Source: Streptosporangiaceae bacterium (lineage in GTDB: Bacteria > Actinomycetota > Actinomycetes > Streptosporangiales > Streptosporangiaceae). Taken from it: a stretch of DNA of 13,885 bases. The notes beneath the pieces are model-generated. The model saw only the letters and a program-made list of their open reading frames with translations. It had not been told where the DNA came from and searched no databases. The position numbers and the translations under genes were made by a program. The DNA lies in NCBI GenBank assembly GCA_030045295.1, contig JASIGD010000331.1, forward strand, positions 1 to 13,885, in the 5' to 3' direction. The stretch's first letter is position 1. Every line of letters begins with the position of its first letter. Below are positions 1-6,152 of the stretch, in pieces.

Positions 1-923
1 ACGCGGCCTCGGTCGCCGACGCCGTGGCGGGCGCCGGCGTGGTGCTGGTGGCCGTCCCGGGCCCTGCCGTGACCGACGTGCTGCGGGCAGCCGGCCCGCT
101 CGACGGCTGCGTCATGATCGACGCGGCCAACTCGTTCGGCCGGCAACAGGTGACACTGCGGTCGCTGGCCGACGGGTTCCCGCGGGCCCGCTGGGCGCGC
201 GCCTTCAACTCGCTGTCGGCGAACATCATGGCTGACGATGACCACCGCACGCCGCCGTGGGTCATGTTCTTGTCCGGCGATGAGGAAGCCAAGCCGGCCG
301 TCGCCCAGCTGATCCGGGACGCCGGATTCGACCCGTTCGACCTGGGCGGCATCGACGACAGCCGGCTGCAGGACCCCGGCAGCGCCCTGTGGCTCAACAT
401 CCTCACCCGCGACGAGGCGACGGCGCTCGTGGCGCGGGTCAGGTCCGGGGACACGGCCGCGGCCGATCAGGCGGCGCGGCGGACGCGGGCCCGCTCGCTG
501 GCCGCGCCGTTTGCCAAGCTCCGCGACCGCGCACCGGATGATCCCGCGTTCTTCCTCGAGCACCTGTCGCGCTCGGTGTTCGAGGCCGGGATCAGCTGGC
601 GCGTCGTCGAGGCCAAGTGGGACGGCATCCGGGAGGCGTTCCACGGCTTCGACCCGGCGCGGGTCGCCGCGATGCCGCCCGCCGAGATCGCGGCAGTGGA
701 AAACGACAGCCGCGTGATCCGCAACAAGGCGAAGATCCGGGCGACGGTAGAGAACGCGCGGGAAGTCCTCGCCATCCTCGACCAGTACGGCAGCATCCGG
801 GGCTATCTCGCGTCTTTCCCCGACGCGGGCGCCGCAGCCGCGGACATGCGGCGGCACTTTAAGTTCCTCGGCGACAGGGGGGTGTGGCGGCTGCTGACCA
901 GCGCGTCACGCGACCTCGGGTAA
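1..923 (+). CDS. NADPH:F420 reductase-like domain fused to Tag-like DNA glycosylase domain (5' partial)
   Basis: The frame is open from base 3, so the gene starts upstream of the window; the GTG at 24 is internal. The first ~145 visible residues match the second half of NADPH-dependent F420 reductases: VLVAVPGPAV strand, VMIDAAN, ARAFNSL, VMFLSGD, GFDPFDLGGI, RLQDPGSALW. The GxGxxG nucleotide-binding loop would lie in the missing part. After a charged linker (about nt 456-500) comes a DNA-3-methyladenine glycosylase I (Tag/HhH)-like domain: FFLEHLSRSVFEAGISW, VEAKW, REAFHGFDP, VIRNKAKI, ending FLGDRGVW. It has no cysteine, so the zinc site of E. coli Tag is not seen here. Each domain type is normally a separate protein; reductase function (hydride transfer between NADPH and F420) and glycosylase function (base excision of alkylated purines) are family inferences. 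It overlaps the convergent gene 859-1632 by 65 bp. Alternative: two genes joined by loss of a stop. Confidence 0.82.
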   Translation, partial: AASVADAVAGAGVVLVAVPGPAVTDVLRAAGPLDGCVMIDAANSFGRQQVTLRSLADGFPRARWARAFNSLSANIMADDDHRTPPWVMFLSGDEEAKPAVAQLIRDAGFDPFDLGGIDDSRLQDPGSALWLNILTRDEATALVARVRSGDTAAADQAARRTRARSLAAPFAKLRDRAPDDPAFFLEHLSRSVFEAGISWRVVEAKWDGIREAFHGFDPARVAAMPPAEIAAVENDSRVIRNKAKIRATVENAREVLAILDQYGSIRGYLASFPDAGAAAADMRRHFKFLGDRGVWRLLTSASRDLG

Positions 924-1632
924 CTCCGGCGCACAGCCGGCTGCCGGGAACGTCAGGCCGAAGGACCAAACGAACCAGGACGGCTTCGAGCGTGGCTGAG
1001 CCGGTCTCTAAATCCGCGGGTCTGAGCTCGGAGGTGCTGGCTGCCTGGCCCGGTCTCCCGATACCTGGGCTGGGGCCGGGACGGGCGTCGACGATGGGGA
1101 TTCCCGGCGCCACCGCCGCGGTCACGGCGGCCAGGCGCTCACGGTCCAGCCGCCAGCCGGTGATCCTGCGAGTCATAGCGGCCGCTACGCCCGGCACCGG
1201 ACACCCAGGGGCCTGCTCGCTGCCCCGGGATAGAGCCGGCGCGCCCTCCCGGCGCCGGATGCCGATGCACCGGGCCTGGGAATAGCCGCCCCGCCCGCGC
1301 GGGTAGGCCGGGTACAGGACGATCTGCTCCACATCGGCCCACGGCACGAACACCGCCGAGCCGCCGCGAGGCGTCAGCTTGCCTGGGACGGCGCCCAAGG
1401 TGATGCCTGCATAGTCGGCGCGGAAGGCAATCACCCGGCGCGCAACCCGGACCACATCTCCGCCCTGCAGGTCCAGGGCAGCCAGGAACCCGAGGGCTAC
1501 GGCGATCACTACGCCCGCCGACGTGTGCCATAGGAGGCCGAGGGCGATCGCGAGAAGGCTGGCGGCCGGGCCCAGGGCGGCACTGCCGGTCAACCGGTAG
1601 CGCTCCTGGTAACAGCCCGGATCTGGCAGCAT
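859..1632 (-). CDS. Two-TM membrane protein with PH-like cytosolic domain, function unknown
   Basis: 257 residues. Two closely spaced hydrophobic segments (about 17-35 and 38-54) are followed by a beta-rich stretch resembling the bacterial PH/YdbT-like domains of actinobacterial membrane proteins: RVIAFRADYAGITLG, then VFVPWADVEQIVLYP (about 67-108), then RRITGWRLDRERLAAV (155-170). It probably sits in the plasma membrane with the domain in the cytosol. I cannot assign a function. The recognisable protein ends near residue 183. The last ~75 residues are Pro/Arg/Ala-rich, and the final 21 codons are antisense to the 3' end of the neighbouring fusion gene, so the tail may be an extension after loss of an earlier stop. 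The ATG start at 1632 has only a poor ribosome site. It lies 69 bp downstream of the methyltransferase gene on the same strand and could be co-transcribed. Confidence 0.68.
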   Translation of the reverse strand: MLPDPGCYQERYRLTGSAALGPAASLLAIALGLLWHTSAGVVIAVALGFLAALDLQGGDVVRVARRVIAFRADYAGITLGAVPGKLTPRGGSAVFVPWADVEQIVLYPAYPRGRGGYSQARCIGIRRREGAPALSRGSEQAPGCPVPGVAAAMTRRITGWRLDRERLAAVTAAVAPGIPIVDARPGPSPGIGRPGQAASTSELRPADLETGSATLEAVLVRLVLRPDVPGSRLCAGVTRGRVTRWSAAATPPCRRGT

Positions 1633-1701
1633 ATTGCCATAATCCGCCCAGTGAGTGCTGGCCGCCAGTGCCTAGTGCCGTATAAGCCTGTGTTCGCCCG
1701 G

Positions 1702-2478
1702 TCATTGCCCGCTGTCGCACTTGGCAGCCTCGAGGACGAAGAACAGGAAGCACAGGAAGGTCGTGCCTGAAGGGTCCCTGAACACCTCGGCAAAGACCTC
1801 GGGGAAACGCTCACGGGCGCCTGGTGCGGTGGGCGGTTCGCTGATGACGGCTATCCGGAAGCCCGCCTCGGTGAAGGCAGCCGTCATCGCGTGCAACGGC
1901 CGGTGCCAATAGGTCAGCACGGCGTTCTGGCCGCTGAAGGTGTATTCCTCGGAGTACTCGCGGGGCGTGAAGTAGTCAGCATCGGGATACTGCAGCTTGT
2001 AGCCGAAGGGGTGGTTGACTGCCACGATGAGTCGGCCGCCGGGCGCCAGCACGCGCCGCAGTTCGGTGAGCGGTGCCTTCCAGTCCTCCAGGTAGTGCAG
2101 GACCAGGCACGCGATGGCATCGTCGAACGCGGCGTCAGAGAACGGCAGAGGACCACCGCCCAGGCCGGCCTGATGCAGGGCCGCGCCCTCACCGAGCCGC
2201 CGCCGGGCGAGCTCCAGCATCTTTGCGCTGGGGTCGACGCCGGTCACGATGGCTCCCCGGTCGCGCAGCGCCGCGAGCAGGGGGCCGGCGCCGCAGCCGA
2301 CGTCGAGGATCCGCCGCCCGGCCACGTCCCCGGCCAGGTCAAGGATTGCCGGCCGCGCGTAGTAGCCGTTGAGGAGGTTGGACTCAGTCTCCGCCGCGTA
2401 CGCCTCGGCGAAGCTGTCGTAGTCGTTGGCCACGGCCTGCTCAGCAGGCTCAGACGAGTGCTCAAGGTCAGGAGCCAT
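1702..2478 (-). CDS. Class I SAM-dependent methyltransferase
   Basis: 258 residues, usual length for a small-molecule class I (Rossmann-fold) methyltransferase. Motif I is ILDVGCGAGPLL (about 57-68), the post-I acidic strand is VTGVDPS with Asp near 82, then PFSDAAFDDAIACLVLHYLEDW and the motif-III-like LRRVLAPGGRLIVAVNHP. The substrate is not evident. A SAM/UbiE-type 'Methyltransf_11' fold and the C-terminal YWHRPLHAMTAAFTEAGF are typical of actinobacterial stand-alone methyltransferases. The start at 2478 (residues MAPDLEH) is chosen over the longer open frame reaching 2637 because AGGA at 2487-2490 sits 8 nt upstream and the extra N-terminus is low-quality sequence lying across the divergent promoter region and the LLM start. 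Divergent from the LLM oxidoreductase with 126 bp between starts. Confidence 0.9.
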   Translation of the reverse strand: MAPDLEHSSEPAEQAVANDYDSFAEAYAAETESNLLNGYYARPAILDLAGDVAGRRILDVGCGAGPLLAALRDRGAIVTGVDPSAKMLELARRRLGEGAALHQAGLGGGPLPFSDAAFDDAIACLVLHYLEDWKAPLTELRRVLAPGGRLIVAVNHPFGYKLQYPDADYFTPREYSEEYTFSGQNAVLTYWHRPLHAMTAAFTEAGFRIAVISEPPTAPGARERFPEVFAEVFRDPSGTTFLCFLFFVLEAAKCDSGQ

Positions 2479-2497
2479 GCGGCCAATCCTGGCACGG

Positions 2498-2526
2498 TTG
2501 ACCGGTCCAGGTACGAACAGTATCCG
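2498..2526 (+). promoter_or_regulatory. Candidate -35/-10 promoter for the LLM oxidoreductase gene
   Basis: TTGACC (2498-2503), 17-bp spacer, TATCCG (2521-2526). The -35 is a good housekeeping-sigma match and the spacing is ideal; the -10 is weak. Transcription would start near 2533, leaving a leader of about 70 nt that contains the hairpin at 2561-2581. Pattern match only. Confidence 0.3.
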
Positions 2527-2560
2527 GGGCGAACGTTGCCTGGCGCAGTGGCTGGAGCTT

Positions 2561-2581
2561 GGCCGGCGAGGAATGCCGGCC
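2561..2581 (+). promoter_or_regulatory. GC-rich leader hairpin with GAGGAAT loop
   Basis: GGCCGGC (2561-2567) and GCCGGCC (2575-2581) form a perfect 7-bp stem with the 7-nt loop GAGGAAT. The loop holds a Shine-Dalgarno-like GAGGA followed directly by ATG (2573). It lies 23 nt upstream of the GTG start of the LLM gene, which has no Shine-Dalgarno sequence of its own. It could be a translation-control hairpin or a dimer-binding operator. Confidence 0.35.
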
Positions 2582-2608
2582 GGGTGGCTTGTGTTGACGC
2601 GCTGGTGA
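2573..2608 (+). other. Possible 11-codon leader ORF coupled to the LLM gene
   Basis: ATG at 2573 opens a frame of 11 codons (MPAGWLVLTRW) whose TGA stop (2606-2608) overlaps the GTG start (2605-2607) of the LLM gene as GTGA. GAGGA abuts the ATG with no spacer, which is poor for initiation. The same frame is open further upstream to about 2426, so coupling could also come from a longer, weak ORF. Speculative. Confidence 0.2.
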
Positions 2609-3627
2609 AGAAGATTGGCTTCTTGTCGTTCGGGCACTGGTCATCGTCACCCGGCTCGCGTACGCGGTCGGCGTCGGACGCGTTGTTGCAGTCGATCGAC
2701 CTGGCCGTCGCCGCCGAGGAGCTGGGCGCCGACGGCGCGTACTTCCGCGTCCATCACTTCGCGAGGCAGCTCGGATCTCCCTTCCCGCTGCTGGCGGCGG
2801 TCGGCGCGCGCACCAGCCGGATCGAAATCGGCACGGCAGTCATCGACATGCGCTATGAGAACCCGCTCTACATGGCGGAGGACGCCGGCGCGGCCGACCT
2901 TATCTCCGGCGGCCGTCTCCAGCTGGGGATCAGCCGTGGCTCGCCGGAGCAGGTGGTCGAGGGCTGGCGGTACTTCGGCTACCAGCCGCAAGAGGGTCAG
3001 ACCGACGCCGACATGGCCCGCGAGCATGCCAGGGTGCTGCTTGAGGTGCTGCGCGGCGAGGGCTTCGCGCAGCCCAATCCCCGCCCGATGTTTCCGAACC
3101 CGCCCGGCCTGCTGCGCGTTGAGCCGCACTCGGAAGGGCTACGGGAGCGCATCTGGTGGGGCGCCGCGTCGCAGCGGACCGCCGCGTGGGCAGCCGAGCT
3201 GGGCATGAATCTGCAGAGTTCGACGCTGATCAACAACGAGTCCGACAAACCCTTCCACCTGCAGCAGGCCGAGCAGATCCAGGCTTTCCGTGACGCATGG
3301 CAGACGGCTGGCCACGAGCGGGAGCCACGGGTGTCGGTTAGCCGGAGCATCTTCGCCCTCGTCGACGACCGGGACCGGGCGTACTTCGGTCGCCGGAACC
3401 AGGACAGCGACGAGGTCGGGTTTATCGACGCGAACACCCAGGCGATCTTCGGGCGCGCGTACGCTGCCGAGCCGGACGTGCTGATCCAGCAGCTCAAGGA
3501 GGACGAGGCGATCGCAGCCGCGGACACGCTGCTGCTCACCGTGCCCAATCAGCTCGGCGTCGACTACAACGCCCACGTCATCAACAGCATCCTCACCCAC
3601 GTGGCGCCCGCGCTCGGCTGGCGATGA
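2605..3627 (+). CDS. LLM-class flavin/F420-dependent oxidoreductase
   Basis: 340 residues, normal length for the bacterial luciferase-like monooxygenase (LLM) superfamily, a TIM-barrel enzyme using reduced FMN or F420. Typical elements in order: KKIGFLSFGHW at the N-terminus (strand 1), SIDLAVAAEELGADGAYFRVHHF (about 27-50), TSRIEIGTAVIDMRYENPLYMAEDAGAADLISGGRLQLGISRGS read in pieces across about 70-115, IWWGAASQRTAAWAAELGMNL (about 180-200), and a C-terminal helix ending HVAPALGW. The substrate is unknown. The GTG at 2605 is chosen because it places the conserved KKIGFLSFGHW right at the start; the frame is open far upstream but that part is antisense to the methyltransferase gene. The start lacks a Shine-Dalgarno sequence. 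An F420 reductase-like domain is encoded about 1.7 kb upstream, so an F420-dependent reaction is possible but not shown. Confidence 0.93.
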   Translation: MKKIGFLSFGHWSSSPGSRTRSASDALLQSIDLAVAAEELGADGAYFRVHHFARQLGSPFPLLAAVGARTSRIEIGTAVIDMRYENPLYMAEDAGAADLISGGRLQLGISRGSPEQVVEGWRYFGYQPQEGQTDADMAREHARVLLEVLRGEGFAQPNPRPMFPNPPGLLRVEPHSEGLRERIWWGAASQRTAAWAAELGMNLQSSTLINNESDKPFHLQQAEQIQAFRDAWQTAGHEREPRVSVSRSIFALVDDRDRAYFGRRNQDSDEVGFIDANTQAIFGRAYAAEPDVLIQQLKEDEAIAAADTLLLTVPNQLGVDYNAHVINSILTHVAPALGWR

Positions 3628-3676
3628 GCCCGCGATCGTCTTAGTCCAGGTGACTCTCGGCCTGCCGCCGTGCCAT

Positions 3677-3693
3677 ACCGGCGCTCGCCCGGT
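3677..3693. terminator. Candidate bidirectional stem-loop between convergent genes
   Basis: ACCGG (3677-3681) pairs with CCGGT (3689-3693) around a 7-nt loop; GGCG-CT-CGCC can pair as an alternative. It lies in the 68-bp gap between the convergent LLM and GH15 genes. No T-tract follows, which is common for actinobacterial terminators but leaves the call weak. Confidence 0.3.
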
Positions 3694-3695
3694 GA

Positions 3696-5573
3696 TCAGA
3701 AGGAGAAGGCAAAGTTGTGCCCTTCTGGCTCCATCGCGATGAGCAGCGACACGGCCTCGATCAGGGCCAGATGAGTAAATGCCTGAGGGAAGTTGCCGAG
3801 GTGCTGGCCCGTTTTGGTATCGATCTCTTCGGCATAAAGCAGCAGGGGGCCAGCGAACGACAGAAGCTTCTGGCACAAGGTGTACGCGCGTTTGGTTTCG
3901 CCGATCATGGCCAGGGCTGTCACCAGCCAGAAAGAACAGATCGTGAACGTGCCCTCTTCGCCTTCGAACCCGGTGTCGGTTTCCTCGACCCGGTAGCGGA
4001 GCACCAGTTCGTCTTTGGTCAGCTCGTCGGCGATGGCCAGGACTGTCGCCTTGACCCGCTCATCCTCAGGGGGGAGAAAACCCATGATGGGTATGAGCAG
4101 GAGCGACGCGTCGAGTTCATCGGTCTCGTAGTGCTGCCGGAAGACGCCGCGGCTGGAAACGCCCTTGTCCAGCACCTCGGCCTTGATCTCATCCGCGCCG
4201 GCCTGCCACCGCTGGGATCGCATCTCGTCCCCGCGTTGACGGGCGAGATCTGCCCCTCGTGTCGCCGCCACCCAGCACATCACCTTGGACGCGGTGAAGT
4301 GTTTCGGGTCACCGCGGACTTCCCATATACCCTGGTCAGGATCACGCCAGCAGCCCAGGGCGGCGTCGACGAACCCTGCCAGGCCCTCCCATACAGGCAT
4401 TGCGATCTGATCGGCCGCGCGGCGGAACTGGTAGTCCAAAGCATCCAGGATCATCCCCCACACGTCATGCTGGTGCTGATTCCAGGCCCCGTTGCCGACC
4501 CGGACCGGAACCGCTCCGCGGTAACCGGACATGTGGTCAAGGGTCCGTTCGGTCAGATCTCGTTCCCCGCCGATGCCGTACATGATCTGGAGCTCAATCG
4601 GCCGGTTGAGGTCACCGCCGCTGATCGCGTCGAGGAGGAAGGCGAAATACTCAACCGCTTCCCAGTCAAAGCCAAGGCGGTACAGCGCGCGGAGCATGAA
4701 CGCCGAGTCCCTGACCCAGGTATACCGGTAGTCCCAATTGCGCGCGCCGCCGGGCGTCTCCGGCAAAGAGGTTGTCGCGGCTGCCATGATGGCACCGGTG
4801 GGACAGTAGCTGAGCCCTTTCAGGGTAAGGGCGCTGCGGTCGAGGTAGATTCTCCACGGATGGTCGGGGACCTTAGCCGTGCTCAGCCAGTCGCGCCAGA
4901 AGTCGATGGTATGGTTCAGGGCGCTGGATGCCTCGTCCAGGGTCGCCGGAATGGTGTTTTCTCCCCAGGAGAGGGCGATAAAGGCCGATTCTCCGGCAGC
5001 CATCGTGGTGCGGCCGTAACAGCGAGCGTGCAGCACGCCGAGCGGCATGGTGCCGGTAATACTGAGCTCCAAGCTCCCCTTTGGCGCGGCGACACGCATG
5101 GAGTCGTACCCGTCGCCGCTGTAGGTCCACGTACCGCCGGTCGTGCCGTAATCGAAGAACGGGGCGCAATTCACGAGCACCTCGACCCGGCCGCTGGTAC
5201 AAGTCGCCAGCCGAAGCAGGACTCCGGTGGCCCCGGAATCGGTAGGTGCGCGATGATAATCAGTCCGCCGCTGTTGGCGGGAGGTCGGGCCCATGACCAG
5301 GAGGTCGTAGACGGTCAGCCATCCCGTCGGGGTCTGCCAAGTCGTCTCGAGCACCATCGTCCCTGGCACATACCTGCGGTTCTGCGGCACCTGGGCATTG
5401 GCCGGGCCGAACCGGAAGGTGCCAGCGGTGCGATCGAGCAGCGCGCCGAAAACACTCGGAGAGTCGGGACGCGGCAGGCACATCCACTCGATCGCGCCGT
5501 CGGGCGCGACAAGGCAGTTCTGCTCGCAGTTGGACAGGAAAGCGTAGTCGCCAATGGGCGGGAATGTGCTCAC
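3696..5573 (-). CDS. Glycoside hydrolase family 15 protein (glucoamylase/trehalase-like)
   Basis: About 625 residues, full length for bacterial cytosolic GH15 enzymes; no signal peptide. An N-terminal 'trehalase-like' beta-sandwich region (PPIGDYAFLSNCEQNCLVA, DGAIEWMCLPRPDSPSVF) is followed by the (alpha/alpha)6 barrel: GGARNWDYRYTWVRDS (about 275-290), then GIWEVRG with the likely general-acid Glu near 418 and HFTASKVMCWVA, then EEGTFTICSFW with the likely general-base Glu near 540, and NFPQAFTHLALIEA near the end. The family inverts alpha-glucosidic bonds; whether the substrate is trehalose, maltodextrin or another glucoside cannot be told. Start: GGAGG (5582-5586) is 8 nt from the GTG at 5573 but only 2 nt from the ATG at 5579, so GTG is preferred; ATG would add two residues. 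A sigma-B-like promoter lies about 90 bp upstream, suggesting stress-induced use of storage glucan or trehalose (inference). Confidence 0.93.
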   Translation of the reverse strand: MSTFPPIGDYAFLSNCEQNCLVAPDGAIEWMCLPRPDSPSVFGALLDRTAGTFRFGPANAQVPQNRRYVPGTMVLETTWQTPTGWLTVYDLLVMGPTSRQQRRTDYHRAPTDSGATGVLLRLATCTSGRVEVLVNCAPFFDYGTTGGTWTYSGDGYDSMRVAAPKGSLELSITGTMPLGVLHARCYGRTTMAAGESAFIALSWGENTIPATLDEASSALNHTIDFWRDWLSTAKVPDHPWRIYLDRSALTLKGLSYCPTGAIMAAATTSLPETPGGARNWDYRYTWVRDSAFMLRALYRLGFDWEAVEYFAFLLDAISGGDLNRPIELQIMYGIGGERDLTERTLDHMSGYRGAVPVRVGNGAWNQHQHDVWGMILDALDYQFRRAADQIAMPVWEGLAGFVDAALGCWRDPDQGIWEVRGDPKHFTASKVMCWVAATRGADLARQRGDEMRSQRWQAGADEIKAEVLDKGVSSRGVFRQHYETDELDASLLLIPIMGFLPPEDERVKATVLAIADELTKDELVLRYRVEETDTGFEGEEGTFTICSFWLVTALAMIGETKRAYTLCQKLLSFAGPLLLYAEEIDTKTGQHLGNFPQAFTHLALIEAVSLLIAMEPEGHNFAFSF

Positions 5574-5659
5574 GGACATGACCTCCACATGCGAGGCGCA
5601 TCCCGGCTGTCCTGATCGAATGATCGTGCCGAGCTGATAGAGCGTCTCTAACCCGCGGG

Positions 5660-5685
5660 ATACCCGTGCGCAATGTGCCGGAAAC
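5660..5685 (-). promoter_or_regulatory. Sigma-B-type promoter for the GH15 gene
   Basis: On the minus strand GTTTCC (5685-5680), a 14-bp spacer and GGGTAT (5665-5660) match the general-stress sigma-B consensus (GTTT...GGGTAT; in Streptomyces GNNT-N14-16-GGGTAC/T). The predicted transcription start is near 5652, giving a leader of about 75-80 nt before the GH15 start. Both hexamers and the spacing agree, but this is a pattern match only. Confidence 0.55.
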
Positions 5686-6152
5686 ACCTTGTCAGTGACA
5701 TAGGGGTTTGATGCCGTCCTTCTGCCTCCTCATCGTTATCATGCACGGGCCGCGTGCCTATCGAAGGCTGACCGGGAAGCGCGCCACGGAACGACGAACG
5801 CCTATTGCCCGTGCGCGGCGCGCTTCTGACATCGCGAAAGAGCGCAATGAGGAGTCGGCGAAAGGGGCGAAAGCCCGTTGCAGCGCCGCGATGCGTCCAC
5901 GCGCTTGGGCTGGTGGCACAGGCCCGAAAGGCGGGGGGCCACACCCCTGCTCGGGGACCCTGGGATGCCGGTCAGCGGGCGGTGAGCTGGGGCGCGGCAA
6001 GCTGGTTCGGCCACCCGGTGCCCGGGATTATTGCCGCGAATCCGTATCCTTTGACTCAAGGTTGACGGAACAGCCGGTGGATTGGCGTACCCGGCCGGCG
6101 CTGTACATCGCTAACCGCAGGGTAAGACGGCCCGCGGGCGGGAGGAATCGAG
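5686..6152. other. Intergenic region with clustered hairpins (possible structured RNA or leader)
   Basis: About 470 bp with no convincing gene; the open frames here have scrambled, Arg-rich translations. At least four hairpins lie within 160 bp: GGGC-GAAA-GCCC (5865-5876, GNRA loop); a two-part stem GTGGC/GCCAC (5913-5917 with 5938-5942) enclosing CCCG/CGGG (5923-5926 with 5932-5935); CCCC-TGCTC-GGGG (5944-5956); and CCCGG-TGC-CCGGG (6014-6026). They lie between the divergent GH15 and STAS genes. TTGACG at 6062-6067 could be a -35 for the STAS gene, but no good -10 follows. I could not match the region to a known riboswitch. Confidence 0.35.

Noticed and set aside
1891..2604. N-terminal extension of the LLM frame by 238 codons
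   Set aside because: It is antisense to the methyltransferase gene, and the LLM family begins at the KKIGFLSFGHW segment encoded from 2605.
2479..2637. 53-residue N-terminal extension of the methyltransferase
   Set aside because: It would overlap the divergent LLM start, the sequence has no domain character, and a good ribosome site precedes the ATG at 2478.
3717..5615. 632-codon open frame on the + strand opposite the GH15 gene
   Set aside because: It is a frame shadow of a clear GH15 gene; the translation shows no domain and has the composition expected of antisense to high-GC codons.
5931..5945. 6C-type small RNA on the minus strand
   Set aside because: Only one run of six C residues is present, and it is not in a hairpin loop of the required type.
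5930..6060. c-di-AMP (ydaO-type) or cobalamin riboswitch
   Set aside because: GGGGACCC and CGAATCC resemble fragments of the ydaO motif, but the conserved closing segment and ordering are missing. The cobalamin box is also absent.
6087..6092. Second sigma-B-type -10 (GGGTAC on the minus strand, GTACCC on +)
   Set aside because: No GTTT or GNNT -35 lies at 14-16 bp spacing.
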